From contig DAIPXZ010000011.1 in the NCBI GenBank assembly GCA_036782995.1, forward strand, positions 1 through 50,466: 50,466 bases of DNA, read 5' to 3'. A program made the translations under genes and the position numbers. Under the pieces are notes generated by a model. It worked only from the letters and a program-made list of their open reading frames with translations. It had not been told where the DNA came from and searched no databases. Of the stretch, positions 7,570-17,874 are shown piece by piece; the first letter of the stretch is position 1, and each line of letters opens with the position of its first letter. Source of the DNA: DAIPXZ01 sp036782995. GTDB taxonomy: Bacteria > Bacillota > Clostridia > Saccharofermentanales > Saccharofermentanaceae.

Positions 7570-8748
7570 ATGGCGACTAACACGACACCGATTACGCCGA
7601 AGCTTGTGGATAAGACAGGCAAATCCCATATTATTGAAATCATGAACGTGAATAAGAGCTTCGGCGACTTGCACGTTTTGAAAGATATTACTTTCTATAT
7701 CCGTAATAATGAATTTGTCACGCTTCTCGGGCCGTCGGGATGTGGTAAATCGACGACGCTTCGCATTCTTGCAGGTTTTGAAACAGCTGACAGCGGTCTC
7801 GTCGAGTTCGAGGGTGCAGATTTGCTTTCTGTCCCTGCGCATAAACGTCATATTAATACCGTTTTTCAAAGATACGCTCTTTTTCCGCATTTGAACGTTT
7901 TTGACAATATTGCTTTCGGCCTTTATCTAAAGAAGCGTCCGGCTGATGAGGTAAAGAAGCGTGTGGAAGAAGCGCTTGAAACGGTGGGTTTAAGTGGTTA
8001 TGAGAAGCGATATGTTGATCAGCTATCTGGCGGTCAAATGCAACGCGTAGCGATTGCACGCGCCATTATTAATCGTCCGCGCGTTTTGCTTCTCGACGAA
8101 CCGCTTGGCGCTCTTGATTTGAAGATGCGCAAAGAGATGCAAATTGAACTGAAGGATATGCAACGCGAGCTCGGCATTACTTTTGTCTATGTTACGCATG
8201 ACCAAGAAGAAGCGCTTACCATGTCCGACACGATTATCGTTATGAAGGATGGTGTTATCCAGCAAATCGGTACGCCAACCGATATCTATAATGAGCCGAA
8301 GAATGCTTATGTCGCCGACTTTATCGGTGAGTCCAATATTATCCCGGGTACCATGAACAAAGATTTTGAGGTAACATTCCGCGGTAAGTCTTTCGAATGC
8401 GTTGATCCGCGTTTCCCAGAAGCTGTTCCGGGTGAAGAAGAAGCCGTGGACGTAGTCATCCGCCCAGAAGATATCTATGTTAAAAGCGAAGGGCCGGATT
8501 ACGTGAATGGCACCGTCACATCCATTGTTTTTAAGGGCGTTCATTATGAGATTCGCGTTGAAGATGATACGCAAATGGAGTGGATGATTCATGATGTCGA
8601 TCCAGTAAAAGAAGGTCAGCGTATCGGCATGACTTTTGACCCTGACGATATTCATATCATGCGTAAATCCTGTTTTTCACCGGATTGCCAAAAAACAAAT
8701 TCAGACGCAGATGACTCTGGCGTTTCCGAAGAATCCATTGAGGGTTAA
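7570..8748 (+). CDS. potA: Spermidine/putrescine ABC transporter ATP-binding protein
   Basis: PotA hydrolyses ATP to drive polyamine import through PotB and PotC. The 392-residue protein has Walker A GPSGCGKST, signature LSGGQ, Walker B RVLLLDEPLGALD and switch VTHDQEEA, followed by a TOBE-like C-terminal domain (about residues 250-370). The start ATG at 7570 follows GGAGGG with a 7-nt gap; the frame is open for 13 more codons upstream. The gene ends 3 bp before potB. The last 20 residues are serine/aspartate-rich and not part of a domain I recognise. Confidence 0.95.
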   Translation: MATNTTPITPKLVDKTGKSHIIEIMNVNKSFGDLHVLKDITFYIRNNEFVTLLGPSGCGKSTTLRILAGFETADSGLVEFEGADLLSVPAHKRHINTVFQRYALFPHLNVFDNIAFGLYLKKRPADEVKKRVEEALETVGLSGYEKRYVDQLSGGQMQRVAIARAIINRPRVLLLDEPLGALDLKMRKEMQIELKDMQRELGITFVYVTHDQEEALTMSDTIIVMKDGVIQQIGTPTDIYNEPKNAYVADFIGESNIIPGTMNKDFEVTFRGKSFECVDPRFPEAVPGEEEAVDVVIRPEDIYVKSEGPDYVNGTVTSIVFKGVHYEIRVEDDTQMEWMIHDVDPVKEGQRIGMTFDPDDIHIMRKSCFSPDCQKTNSDADDSGVSEESIEG

Positions 8749-8751
8749 GAC

Positions 8752-10236
8752 ATGATGAGCATAAAGAACAAAAAACTTCCTTCGCAAAATAGCGAAATCG
8801 AAATGCGTGCCGCATCGGAAAGAACGTATTCTTTCCCTGTTTTGGCGTCCGCATTTCTTTTCTTTTGCTCGATTCTTCTATCTGTAGTTCCGACTCTTTC
8901 TCTCGTCGTACAATATGTACCTAAAAAAACATATTCCTATTGGACACTTCTTTTGTCGCCGCTATACCAAGAGACGCTGCCGAAACACAACGTGAATTTG
9001 GATTTTTCCTCGGCTCGTTTGCCATTGCTTTTCGCTGTGGGCTTGCCCATTCTCGGATTTGCATTATCGTTAGCCTATCCACTCATTCGCAAATGGCTGA
9101 AGGAAAAGACACACTTCGTTTTTTTGTTCACAGCGGCCATCAGCATCGGCGATTTGTTTGCACTTTTTTCAGCACAATCATCGTTGATTTCCGAGCAAAA
9201 TCGCATTGATGCCAACATGACTTCCGAATCACTTAACATGACGCAGATGACACTCGGAAATGTGGCCTTTGTCTTGCTTATTCTGCTTGTTATCGTGGCA
9301 CTCATCGGCTTTTTCCGTTTGCAATTCAAGATGAAGATGCTCGCCTATCCTTACATGCTGTGGCTTATCATCTTTACGATTCTACCGCTGGCACTCATTT
9401 TCTTCCGCGCATTCTTTTGCCAAAATGCTTCCGGAACCGGATATCATTTCACAACAGCCGGTTTTACGACGCTCATGGTTGAACGCACTGTTGAAACACA
9501 CTTTTACGGATTTACACTCCATTTGCAGGAGTACTTTTCTGTCTTTTTGAGAAGCCTTGATTACGCCTTTTGGACAACAATCGGTTGCTTGCTCGTCACC
9601 TACCCGCTCGGCTATGCATTAGCCGCTCGTACGAAAAGAAAGCATGCGAGCTCTTCACTCCTTTTGATGTTCTTCGTATTGCCCATGTGGATCAATACCA
9701 TGCTTCGTACTTATGCATGGCGTGCCTTTTTCAGCCAAACGGGCGTGCTCAACAACTTCCTTATGAATGCGAATTTCATTGATTCCCCGATTCTTTTCCT
9801 TAAGTCGGAAATCCTTTCGGACATTATCATAAAACTTGTTCTCATAAATGATTTTCTGCCCTTTATGCTATTGCCGATTTATTCTGTGCTTGTCAAAATC
9901 GACGACAATGTTCGACAAGCCGCGCACGATCTCGGTGCAAACAGTGTACAAACATTCCTTCGTGTAATATTCCCTCTTTCGATGCCCGGTGTCATCTCCG
10001 GTATTCAAATGGTTTTTATGCCATCACTGACTTTCTATATGATTCCAGATATCATCAGCGAAGGAAGTGTCACAACAATCGGCAACACCGTACAGGCTTT
10101 TATTCTGAACGAGAGCCCGGTCTATCAGCAAGCCGGAAACGTGCTCTCTCTCTTGCTTCTCGTATTCCTCTTGATTACCATGGGGCTCTTGCGAAATCAG
10201 GAGAAGGATGACGGAGGAGGTGGACTCGCCCTATGA
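8752..10236 (+). CDS. potB: Polyamine ABC transporter permease PotB with extra N-terminal membrane domain
   Basis: One of the two membrane subunits of the polyamine importer. The permease core begins near residue 198 (LAYPYMLWLIIF) and contains the EAA loop for PotA contact (RQAAHDLGANSVQ). Family members are usually under 300 residues; this one has 494. The extra first 190 residues hold four predicted membrane segments at about 28-53, 90-112, 121-140 and 167-188, with a serine/asparagine-rich loop before the fourth. There is no frameshift or internal start with a good ribosome binding site that would separate the two parts. The stop overlaps the potC start by four bases. Confidence 0.9.
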   Translation: MMSIKNKKLPSQNSEIEMRAASERTYSFPVLASAFLFFCSILLSVVPTLSLVVQYVPKKTYSYWTLLLSPLYQETLPKHNVNLDFSSARLPLLFAVGLPILGFALSLAYPLIRKWLKEKTHFVFLFTAAISIGDLFALFSAQSSLISEQNRIDANMTSESLNMTQMTLGNVAFVLLILLVIVALIGFFRLQFKMKMLAYPYMLWLIIFTILPLALIFFRAFFCQNASGTGYHFTTAGFTTLMVERTVETHFYGFTLHLQEYFSVFLRSLDYAFWTTIGCLLVTYPLGYALAARTKRKHASSSLLLMFFVLPMWINTMLRTYAWRAFFSQTGVLNNFLMNANFIDSPILFLKSEILSDIIIKLVLINDFLPFMLLPIYSVLVKIDDNVRQAAHDLGANSVQTFLRVIFPLSMPGVISGIQMVFMPSLTFYMIPDIISEGSVTTIGNTVQAFILNESPVYQQAGNVLSLLLLVFLLITMGLLRNQEKDDGGGGLAL

Positions 10237-11063
10237 CAAAATTTTCACGATTCGTAAAGAACATCTTTCCGAACATCTATATCGCGCTGGTATTCATCTT
10301 TTTGTATCTGCCGATAATGGTCTTAATCGTGTTTTCATTCAATAAAGTGCCGAAGTCTTTTGTGTGGGGCGGCTTTACTCTCGCAAACTATTCTTCCCTT
10401 TTCAGCGGAAATGACGGCGGAGAACTACTGAATTCACTTTTAACGACGCTTCGAATAGCGACGGTCGCATCTGTCATTTCAACAGTGATTGCCGTCATTG
10501 CCTGCCTCGGATTGACCTATTTTTCAAAAAAGCTTCAGTCTGTAGTCATGAATGTCACGTATATTCCAAACATCATGCCGGAGCTCGTAACCGGTATCTC
10601 GTTCATGCTCCTTTTCTCATTTCTCGGGGTGCAAAAGGGCGAGTTCACACTGCTCCTCTCTCACATCGCCTTTTGCGTTCCTTTCGCAGTTTTGTCGATT
10701 CATCCGAAGCTCAAACAGCTCGACAAAAATCTGTCGGAGGCAGCGCAGGATCTCGGTGCAACACAATGGCAAACCATTACCAAGGTGATTATTCCCGAAA
10801 TTATGCCGGGTATTGTCTCCTCGATTCTCCTCACCTTTACATTGTCTGTCGATGACTATCTCATCAGTAACTTCAACGTCGACAGCACGGTGCAAACCCT
10901 TCCGATGAAGATATATTCGATGGCGAAGTTCGGCGTCAATCCGAAAATGAATGCCCTTACGACCATCATGTTCATCGTTATTTTTGTTTTGTTATTATTA
11001 GCAAATATACGCTCATTGCGCGAAAGCCACGAAAAAAGAAAGAAACATAAGGGGGAAATTTAA
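10233..11063 (+). CDS. potC: Spermidine/putrescine ABC transporter permease
   Basis: Second membrane subunit of the polyamine importer: 276 residues, normal length, with about six membrane segments and the EAA loop EAAQDLGATQWQTI in the cytoplasmic face that docks on PotA. Segments include IYIALVFIFLYLPIMVLIVF near the N-terminus and TTIMFIVIFVLLLLA near the end. Translation is coupled to potB through an ATGA overlap, and potD follows after 3 bp. Confidence 0.95.
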   Translation: MTKFSRFVKNIFPNIYIALVFIFLYLPIMVLIVFSFNKVPKSFVWGGFTLANYSSLFSGNDGGELLNSLLTTLRIATVASVISTVIAVIACLGLTYFSKKLQSVVMNVTYIPNIMPELVTGISFMLLFSFLGVQKGEFTLLLSHIAFCVPFAVLSIHPKLKQLDKNLSEAAQDLGATQWQTITKVIIPEIMPGIVSSILLTFTLSVDDYLISNFNVDSTVQTLPMKIYSMAKFGVNPKMNALTTIMFIVIFVLLLLANIRSLRESHEKRKKHKGEI

Positions 11064-11066
11064 TCC

Positions 11067-12197
11067 ATGAAAAAAACATCTTTTACATCTCGCCTCTTTC
11101 GAAAAACCGCCGCTGTCAGCCTCTCTCTCGCTCTTCTCATGAGCACCATTTTGGTGACCGGTTGTGATAAGCGCCAAGAAATCGTCGTCTATAACTGGGG
11201 TGAGTATATCGCAGAAGACACGATTGCCAAATTTGAAAAGGCATATCCGGATTACAAAGTCGTTTATCGTGAATTTGAGACGAACGAAACCATGTATCCG
11301 AATCTTTCCAACTCCTACGACGTCATCATTCCTTCTGAATACATGGTCGCACGATTAATTCGTGAAGAAAAGATTCAGGAAGTCGATATGAGTAAATTAC
11401 CGAACGTCACCGAATATATGGATCCGATGTTCAATGATATGGTTTACTCACAAGATAAAGAAATCTCCGATTCAATTCTTAATTACGCCGTTCCTTACCT
11501 TTTCTGCACAGTCGGCCTCGTGTATGACGCCAACAAAGTATCCCTTCCGGAAGGCACCACAGACCCTGCCACCATCTGGGGCGTTCTTTTCGATCAGCAA
11601 TATAAGAATCAAATTGGAATGTACGATGCCATGCGCGAATCCATGGGTGTCGCTTTGAATTTTTGCGGCTATAGCATTAACTCCATGGATGATGCCGAGC
11701 TAGAAGAAGCCCAGTCCATCCTTTTGGACCAGAAGAGCAACATCACGCCATCCTATGGCGTTGATAACCTAAAAGACAAGATGGCTAGCGGTGAGCTTGT
11801 TGCTTCCACTGCTTGGTCCGGCGACCATGTTGTCATCCTTGACCGTATCGACGAGCTCGGAAAGTCTGACGAAATCGATCTTCAGTATGTATTGCCGGCT
11901 GGCTCGAACTGGTCCGTTGATATGATGTGTATCCCGACAAACGCCAAAAATGTCGAAGGTGCTCACCTCTTCATCAACTTTATGTATGACCCAGATATTG
12001 CTCTTGCCAATTGCGAATACGTCGGTTATTCGACACCGAATACTGCGGCAAAAGACATGCTCGATCCGACAATCTCTTCGAATCTCAGCTACTATCCTGA
12101 TGCTGCAACATTTGCTACCTTGGAGGTCTATTACTCTTCCAGTGAAATGGAAGAAAAGTATACTGAATTGTGGAATACCGTAAAGGCATCCTCATAA
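11067..12197 (+). CDS. potD: Spermidine/putrescine-binding lipoprotein
   Basis: The extracellular polyamine-binding protein of the importer. It has a lipoprotein signal peptide with lipobox LVTGC (Cys33), so it is anchored to the membrane. The mature part opens with VVYNWGEYI, the hallmark of PotD-type binding proteins, and contains further ligand-pocket segments such as DVIIPSEYM and STAWSGDHVV. Length (376) fits the family. It closes the operon; a strong terminator follows 45 bp later. Confidence 0.95.
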   Translation: MKKTSFTSRLFRKTAAVSLSLALLMSTILVTGCDKRQEIVVYNWGEYIAEDTIAKFEKAYPDYKVVYREFETNETMYPNLSNSYDVIIPSEYMVARLIREEKIQEVDMSKLPNVTEYMDPMFNDMVYSQDKEISDSILNYAVPYLFCTVGLVYDANKVSLPEGTTDPATIWGVLFDQQYKNQIGMYDAMRESMGVALNFCGYSINSMDDAELEEAQSILLDQKSNITPSYGVDNLKDKMASGELVASTAWSGDHVVILDRIDELGKSDEIDLQYVLPAGSNWSVDMMCIPTNAKNVEGAHLFINFMYDPDIALANCEYVGYSTPNTAAKDMLDPTISSNLSYYPDAATFATLEVYYSSSEMEEKYTELWNTVKASS

Positions 12198-12242
12198 GGA
12201 AAGCGTTTTCGCGCACTTGTTTTGATTACTTACAAAGAACAC

Positions 12243-12283
12243 AAAACTGCCGTCTTGCATCGCAACCGGCAGTTTTATTTTGG
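12243..12283 (+). terminator. Terminator of the pot operon
   Basis: AAAACTGCCG and CGGCAGTTTT form a perfect 10-bp stem around a 14-nt loop, followed by ATTTT. Confidence 0.85.
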
Positions 12284-12349
12284 GTTTTCCTTGCACTCGT
12301 CTTCGGATAAAAGTAAGATAAGGGTATTCGTAACAAAAGGAGTGGATTC

Positions 12350-12844
12350 ATGATTTTTGCACCCGAAGAAAAACCGATAGGTCCGGACCAGGAACAGGTG
12401 CTCTTTCGCATGCGCAGCTCTCAATCCGCACCGCTTTTGTTCTTTTTCTTCGCAATTGTCTGTGTCGCGATACGAAATATTGTTAGCGAAACACCGTCAG
12501 CGCCACAACAATATCTGCTCTTTTTGTGTTTTCTTTTTTGGTTGGTTTTTCTCGGATTTTTCCTTATATCTGTCATCGCTTTATTTCGAACGTCGATTAA
12601 GGTCAGCGCTTTTCGCCTCTGCGGAACATGCCTTGGTCGTATTCTTCCAGAACGCATTGAAATTGCCATTAACGAAATTGATTCCATTGAAGTATTTGAA
12701 TCTCCCTTAAGCAAATCACTGCACTTCGGTCACATGAAGATTTACTTATTTCACGGGAAACCGGCGACTCTTCGCTATATTGTGAATCCGAAACGAGCCG
12801 CCGAGCTCATTATGTCTCTGCGAAAAAACGAAGAAAAAAAATAG
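12350..12844 (+). CDS. Small membrane protein with PH-like domain
   Basis: A 164-residue protein with two membrane segments (about residues 24-42 and 56-80) and a C-terminal soluble half. The segment INEIDSIEVFESPLSKSL and the following YIVNPKRAAELI resemble the bacterial PH-like domain found in YdbS-type membrane proteins. Function unknown. The start follows AAAGGAG. It is separated from potD by the terminator and converges on the glycosyltransferase gene with only 17 bp between stops and no terminator visible. Confidence 0.75.
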   Translation: MIFAPEEKPIGPDQEQVLFRMRSSQSAPLLFFFFAIVCVAIRNIVSETPSAPQQYLLFLCFLFWLVFLGFFLISVIALFRTSIKVSAFRLCGTCLGRILPERIEIAINEIDSIEVFESPLSKSLHFGHMKIYLFHGKPATLRYIVNPKRAAELIMSLRKNEEKK

Positions 12845-12861
12845 CCCGTTGCACAACTATT

Positions 12862-14556
12862 TCAAGTCCACTTTTCCAGCATTTCTTGTGATACCGGAAA
12901 CAGCATATCATTGATTTCATCTTCGTTGCCGTTCACCCATGAATCACGAACATATACATAAATGAAAAGCTCCACTTCTTCTTCCGTATTCATATACGTA
13001 TTACCAATATAGACATAGTCATCCGTCATCTCTTTGCTAAAAAATACGGAAGAGAGGATAACATCCGGAATACCATCCTTTACATACGAGCATTGTGTAT
13101 CATATACATCCCTGTTCGCATTTGCATTGATATTAGGGGTGTAGAAGTAGCGTATTTGAGACGTAGTATCTGTAAGATAGTATATCGATGCATCATTAAA
13201 ACCAAATAGCATCGTTGACGGAGTCTCTCCTTCAGGAGTAATCGTTGTAATCATTTCTGCAATCTTCTCATAACCCGTTACCTCGCGATTCAAGAAACGA
13301 GGGGACGTAATACATTTCCCATTCGAGATAATCGTACCAAAAAGAATTACGCTAAGAAAAACAACTAGTGCGATGGAAATCGACCTTTTATTCCATTTCT
13401 CGAATAGTCGTATTTGACGCGATTTGCTCAATTCTTGAAGCAACATTACCGTCCAAATAATGCCAACAACACTAAAAGGAATGAACGACAGGAAAATATA
13501 GACGTAAATCCGTTTGGTAGAATAGGTGATTAAAAAGAAGGCTATCGTTGATATCGAAAATGATACTCTCATCCATAATGGATATTTTTTGATAAGCAAA
13601 ACCATTACGCTTGAAGCAATTAACCAAGGGGAAGCTAATGGACAGCTGATTAATGTATATAAGTATGCCATAGCAAGAGGAATATCTTGCTGAAGATAAC
13701 TCGGTGTGCCGGCATAAATCAGGTTAAAGGAAACATATCCATCCCACACATCTTGAAAGCAATTATTGCAAATGCAATAGATTACCACGGGAATCGATGC
13801 GATAACAATGCCCAAACACACCATACCAAGCATCACGAATGCTTGCTTCCCTTTTCTTTGCAAACAAAGCCATATAAAAACACTTAAACCCAATATGAGG
13901 AAAATGAAGCAGATGTTCATTTTACATAAAAGATAAATACCGCAAATTATTCCCGCAATCACAAAATAGCCGGTCCGAAAACGACAGGCACTTGGCTCTT
14001 TTTTTTCGCTTGGTTGTGCAATATAGTTTTCCCAAAAAAGCAAATAAATATACATAAAAAGAAAAAAGAGAGGTAGCAGAAATTGTTCAACAGAACCGGA
14101 AGCCGCCTCCAGTGTTCCTCCAAAGATAAAAGGAAAAATGAGACATGTGATAAAAAACGAAAGAATATCATTTAGGTATAGCTTGCATATTTTGTATGCG
14201 ATAACTACAGTAAAAAAACCTGCCAGTATTTCCGCGGAGAAAAAGGCGATTCGCGTACTCCCGGGGAGAACAGATAAAAGCCACATGAACAGGAAGAATA
14301 ATGGCCCCTTGTGATCGAATACATCACGATACATTACTGCGCCATTTTTCATCGCATTACCGACATTCATATATACGCTTCCGTCAACGGTTGAACTATA
14401 TCGGTATAGGGGTGATTCTTCCATACAAAACAAGCTAATAATCACCGTCAAAATGAAGAGCACAAAGAAAACTACACTCTGTTTCAGTTGTAGATCTTTA
14501 CTTTGAAATGGTATTTTTCCGTGTGTTTTTAATGAAATTTCTTTTCGCTCTTGCAT
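12862..14556 (-). CDS. GT-C-type membrane glycosyltransferase (paralogue 1)
   Basis: A 564-residue polytopic protein with about ten or more membrane segments and a soluble C-terminal part (from about 430). The first outer loop carries the acidic motif SSTVDGSVYMNVGNAM and then YRDVFDHKGP, the pattern of GT-C enzymes (PMT/ArnT-like), which transfer sugars from polyprenyl-phosphate donors on the outer face of the membrane. Acceptor and donor cannot be read from the sequence; a wall polymer or surface glycan is plausible. It is clearly similar from end to end to the next gene upstream (14649-16322), so the two arose by tandem duplication. It has its own promoter at 14583-14611. Confidence 0.8.
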   Translation of the reverse strand: MQERKEISLKTHGKIPFQSKDLQLKQSVVFFVLFILTVIISLFCMEESPLYRYSSTVDGSVYMNVGNAMKNGAVMYRDVFDHKGPLFFLFMWLLSVLPGSTRIAFFSAEILAGFFTVVIAYKICKLYLNDILSFFITCLIFPFIFGGTLEAASGSVEQFLLPLFFLFMYIYLLFWENYIAQPSEKKEPSACRFRTGYFVIAGIICGIYLLCKMNICFIFLILGLSVFIWLCLQRKGKQAFVMLGMVCLGIVIASIPVVIYCICNNCFQDVWDGYVSFNLIYAGTPSYLQQDIPLAMAYLYTLISCPLASPWLIASSVMVLLIKKYPLWMRVSFSISTIAFFLITYSTKRIYVYIFLSFIPFSVVGIIWTVMLLQELSKSRQIRLFEKWNKRSISIALVVFLSVILFGTIISNGKCITSPRFLNREVTGYEKIAEMITTITPEGETPSTMLFGFNDASIYYLTDTTSQIRYFYTPNINANANRDVYDTQCSYVKDGIPDVILSSVFFSKEMTDDYVYIGNTYMNTEEEVELFIYVYVRDSWVNGNEDEINDMLFPVSQEMLEKWT

Positions 14557-14582
14557 TTTATGTCCCTCATTAATTGCTTAGT

Positions 14583-14611
14583 ATTATATCAACGTTTACA
14601 ATAAAAAACAA
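14583..14611 (-). promoter_or_regulatory. Promoter of GT-C paralogue 1
   Basis: On the minus strand TTGTTT (14606-14611) and TATAAT (14583-14588) are separated by 17 bp, with TG one base before the -10 box (extended -10). It lies between the two glycosyltransferase genes. Confidence 0.65.
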
Positions 14612-14648
14612 CAAACGGGACTCTCTTTGCATGCCGATGTCTTCCGTC

Positions 14649-16322
14649 TCACTGTGATGACAGGAGACATTGAATCGATGGCAACTCGATGTCTTTCCCG
14701 GTAACCCAAGTGGCTCGAATATATACGTAAAAGATGTCTTGTGGGTCTTTCACCGTCCCACGACATGATTCTCCTATATACTCGTACTGTCCACACGTCC
14801 ACTCATCCTTCAATTTGATAGCAGAAAGGATAACATCCGGTTCACCTTGAATAATGTAGTTCTTTTGCTCGTCGAAAATGCTTTGATTTTTCGCCAAATT
14901 TATGTTTGGGGTATAGAAATATCGCAATTGTGGCGTTGTTTTCAATAATGAATATATCGATGTGCCATTAAAAAGGAAACAAAGAACGTTCGGTTTCTCG
15001 CCTTCCGGAATGACTTCCGAAACGACTTCGGCGAGCATCTCTTCCCCTGTCTCTTCACGATTAAGAAAACGTGGAGAATGTAAACAATTACCATTTGAAC
15101 AAACAGTTCCGATACATATTGTTATCACAATCAATATGGCGCACAAGCGTACAAATGCTCGATTTTTCATAAACTCACTTATTGGTTTTCTCAACAAGTA
15201 CAGTGTCCATACCAATCCCAAAAAGCTCATTGGTATGAATGAGAGAAACATATAGTAGTAAACTCTTTTCGAAATATAGATAAAGATGTAGAAGGAGAAG
15301 ACCGAGAAAATATATGTGTATCTCATCCATTTCTCATATCGTTTCAACATCAGCCCGCAAAGAATCGATACCAGTAGCCAAGGAGAAGATAAGCGATTCT
15401 CTTCTATCGGTTGAAGAAATATGCTAAGGTATGATATTTCTTCTGATTTAGCACGTGGTGTTGCTGCATAATATTGATTAAATCGCACATAAGCATTCCA
15501 TATATCCGCAATGCAATCATAGTAGAACCCATAAATTAATACAGGAACAAAGCAAATTGCCACGCCCAAAGTTACATATAAAAGCATTTGAAGAGCAAAC
15601 CTGTATTTTTTCTTAACAATAAGCCAAACGAGAATACTTATTCCCACAAAAAGAAAAAGAAAACATATACTCATCTTGGACAATAAATACACACCGCAAA
15701 TGATGCCGATAATCAGGAAATAACATGGTTTGAAGCGCGGAATATGGTAATTGGCAGTATCATCTTCCATGTTCTCCCGAGATCTTTGATTCTCCCAAAA
15801 GAGCAGGAAAAGATACATAAAAAGGAAAAGAAGCGGAAGTAGTAATTGTTCTAGCGAGCCAGTTGCTTCTCGCAGATTACCTCCAAATACAAAGAGTAAT
15901 ACACAACAAGAACATATCAATGAAAGAATATCGTCGAGATACAATTTTGCAATTTTATAGGCAATGAATGCCGAAAAAAACGCGGCTATGTTCTCGAAAA
16001 CGAAATAAGCAGTAATAGTTTTGCCAGGAAGTGACGACATGAACCACATAAGCATTAGAAATAGCGGGCCTTTGTGATCGAATACATCACGATACATCAC
16101 GGCACCATTTTTCATAGCATTTCCGACATCCATATATACGGAACCATCTCGAGTAGCGCTATACCGAAAGAGCGGTGATTCTTCTAAGCAAAACAGATTG
16201 ATTGCGATTGTAATAAAAAACAAAAAAGCGAAAACAAGGTATTGGTTTAACCTTGTTTCACTTCGCTTCGTATGTAAATCCCCACCGGTTCCCCTAACGG
16301 CAAGTTTCTCCATGACATTCAT
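14649..16322 (-). CDS. GT-C-type membrane glycosyltransferase (paralogue 2)
   Basis: A 557-residue paralogue of the neighbouring glycosyltransferase, with the same first-loop motifs SATRDGSVYMDVGNAM and YRDVFDHKGP, the same order of membrane segments and the same C-terminal soluble domain (YIGESC...YVYIRATWV). It probably acts on the outer membrane face with a polyprenyl-linked sugar donor. I chose the ATG at 16322 because a run of seven G residues followed by AG lies just upstream as ribosome binding site; the frame is open for eight more codons. The G-tract could vary in length. It has its own promoter at 16354-16382. Confidence 0.8.
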   Translation of the reverse strand: MNVMEKLAVRGTGGDLHTKRSETRLNQYLVFAFLFFITIAINLFCLEESPLFRYSATRDGSVYMDVGNAMKNGAVMYRDVFDHKGPLFLMLMWFMSSLPGKTITAYFVFENIAAFFSAFIAYKIAKLYLDDILSLICSCCVLLFVFGGNLREATGSLEQLLLPLLFLFMYLFLLFWENQRSRENMEDDTANYHIPRFKPCYFLIIGIICGVYLLSKMSICFLFLFVGISILVWLIVKKKYRFALQMLLYVTLGVAICFVPVLIYGFYYDCIADIWNAYVRFNQYYAATPRAKSEEISYLSIFLQPIEENRLSSPWLLVSILCGLMLKRYEKWMRYTYIFSVFSFYIFIYISKRVYYYMFLSFIPMSFLGLVWTLYLLRKPISEFMKNRAFVRLCAILIVITICIGTVCSNGNCLHSPRFLNREETGEEMLAEVVSEVIPEGEKPNVLCFLFNGTSIYSLLKTTPQLRYFYTPNINLAKNQSIFDEQKNYIIQGEPDVILSAIKLKDEWTCGQYEYIGESCRGTVKDPQDIFYVYIRATWVTGKDIELPSIQCLLSSQ

Positions 16323-16329
16323 AATTGCT

Positions 16330-16336
16330 CCCCCCC
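16330..16336 (-). promoter_or_regulatory. G7 tract as ribosome binding site of GT-C paralogue 2
   Basis: The minus strand reads GGGGGGGAGCAATT before the ATG at 16322. The homopolymer takes the place of the AGGAGG seen at most genes of the window. Confidence 0.6.
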
Positions 16337-16353
16337 AATTTGTCACTTCGCAA

Positions 16354-16382
16354 ATCGTAACACATATTCATTTTCTTTTCAA
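16354..16382 (-). promoter_or_regulatory. Promoter of GT-C paralogue 2
   Basis: Minus strand TTGAAA (16377-16382) and TACGAT (16354-16359) with 17 bp between them, 32 bp upstream of the start codon. Confidence 0.6.
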
Positions 16383-16471
16383 GATATCTTGCGTTTTTCA
16401 TCGTCTGCTATGAAAATGCTTCTTGTCATGAAAAAATTTCGCCATGCAAAATACGTTTACGAATTGGGGAC

Positions 16472-16501
16472 AAAAAAGCTCCTAGGGAAAACCCTAGGAG
16501 C
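16472..16501 (-). terminator. Terminator of the str operon (after tuf)
   Basis: A perfect 10-bp stem, GCTCCTAGGG / CCCTAGGAGC, with a 4-nt loop and six U in the transcript, 28 bp after the tuf stop codon. Confidence 0.92.
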
Positions 16502-16528
16502 CTTTGCTTTACTGTATGAATAACTAAA

Positions 16529-17731
<1,203 letters not shown>

Positions 17732-17874
17732 TTTAAAATCCTCCTTATTCAGCCATAAGCTGATATTTATTCATTTTCGCTTCCAAGCGTCAGATGCATC
17801 CATTTTACTATATTTTCAGATAATCGCAAGATGCAAATCACGCTTATTTGACAGTTGAACAATGTCGCCTGTCA

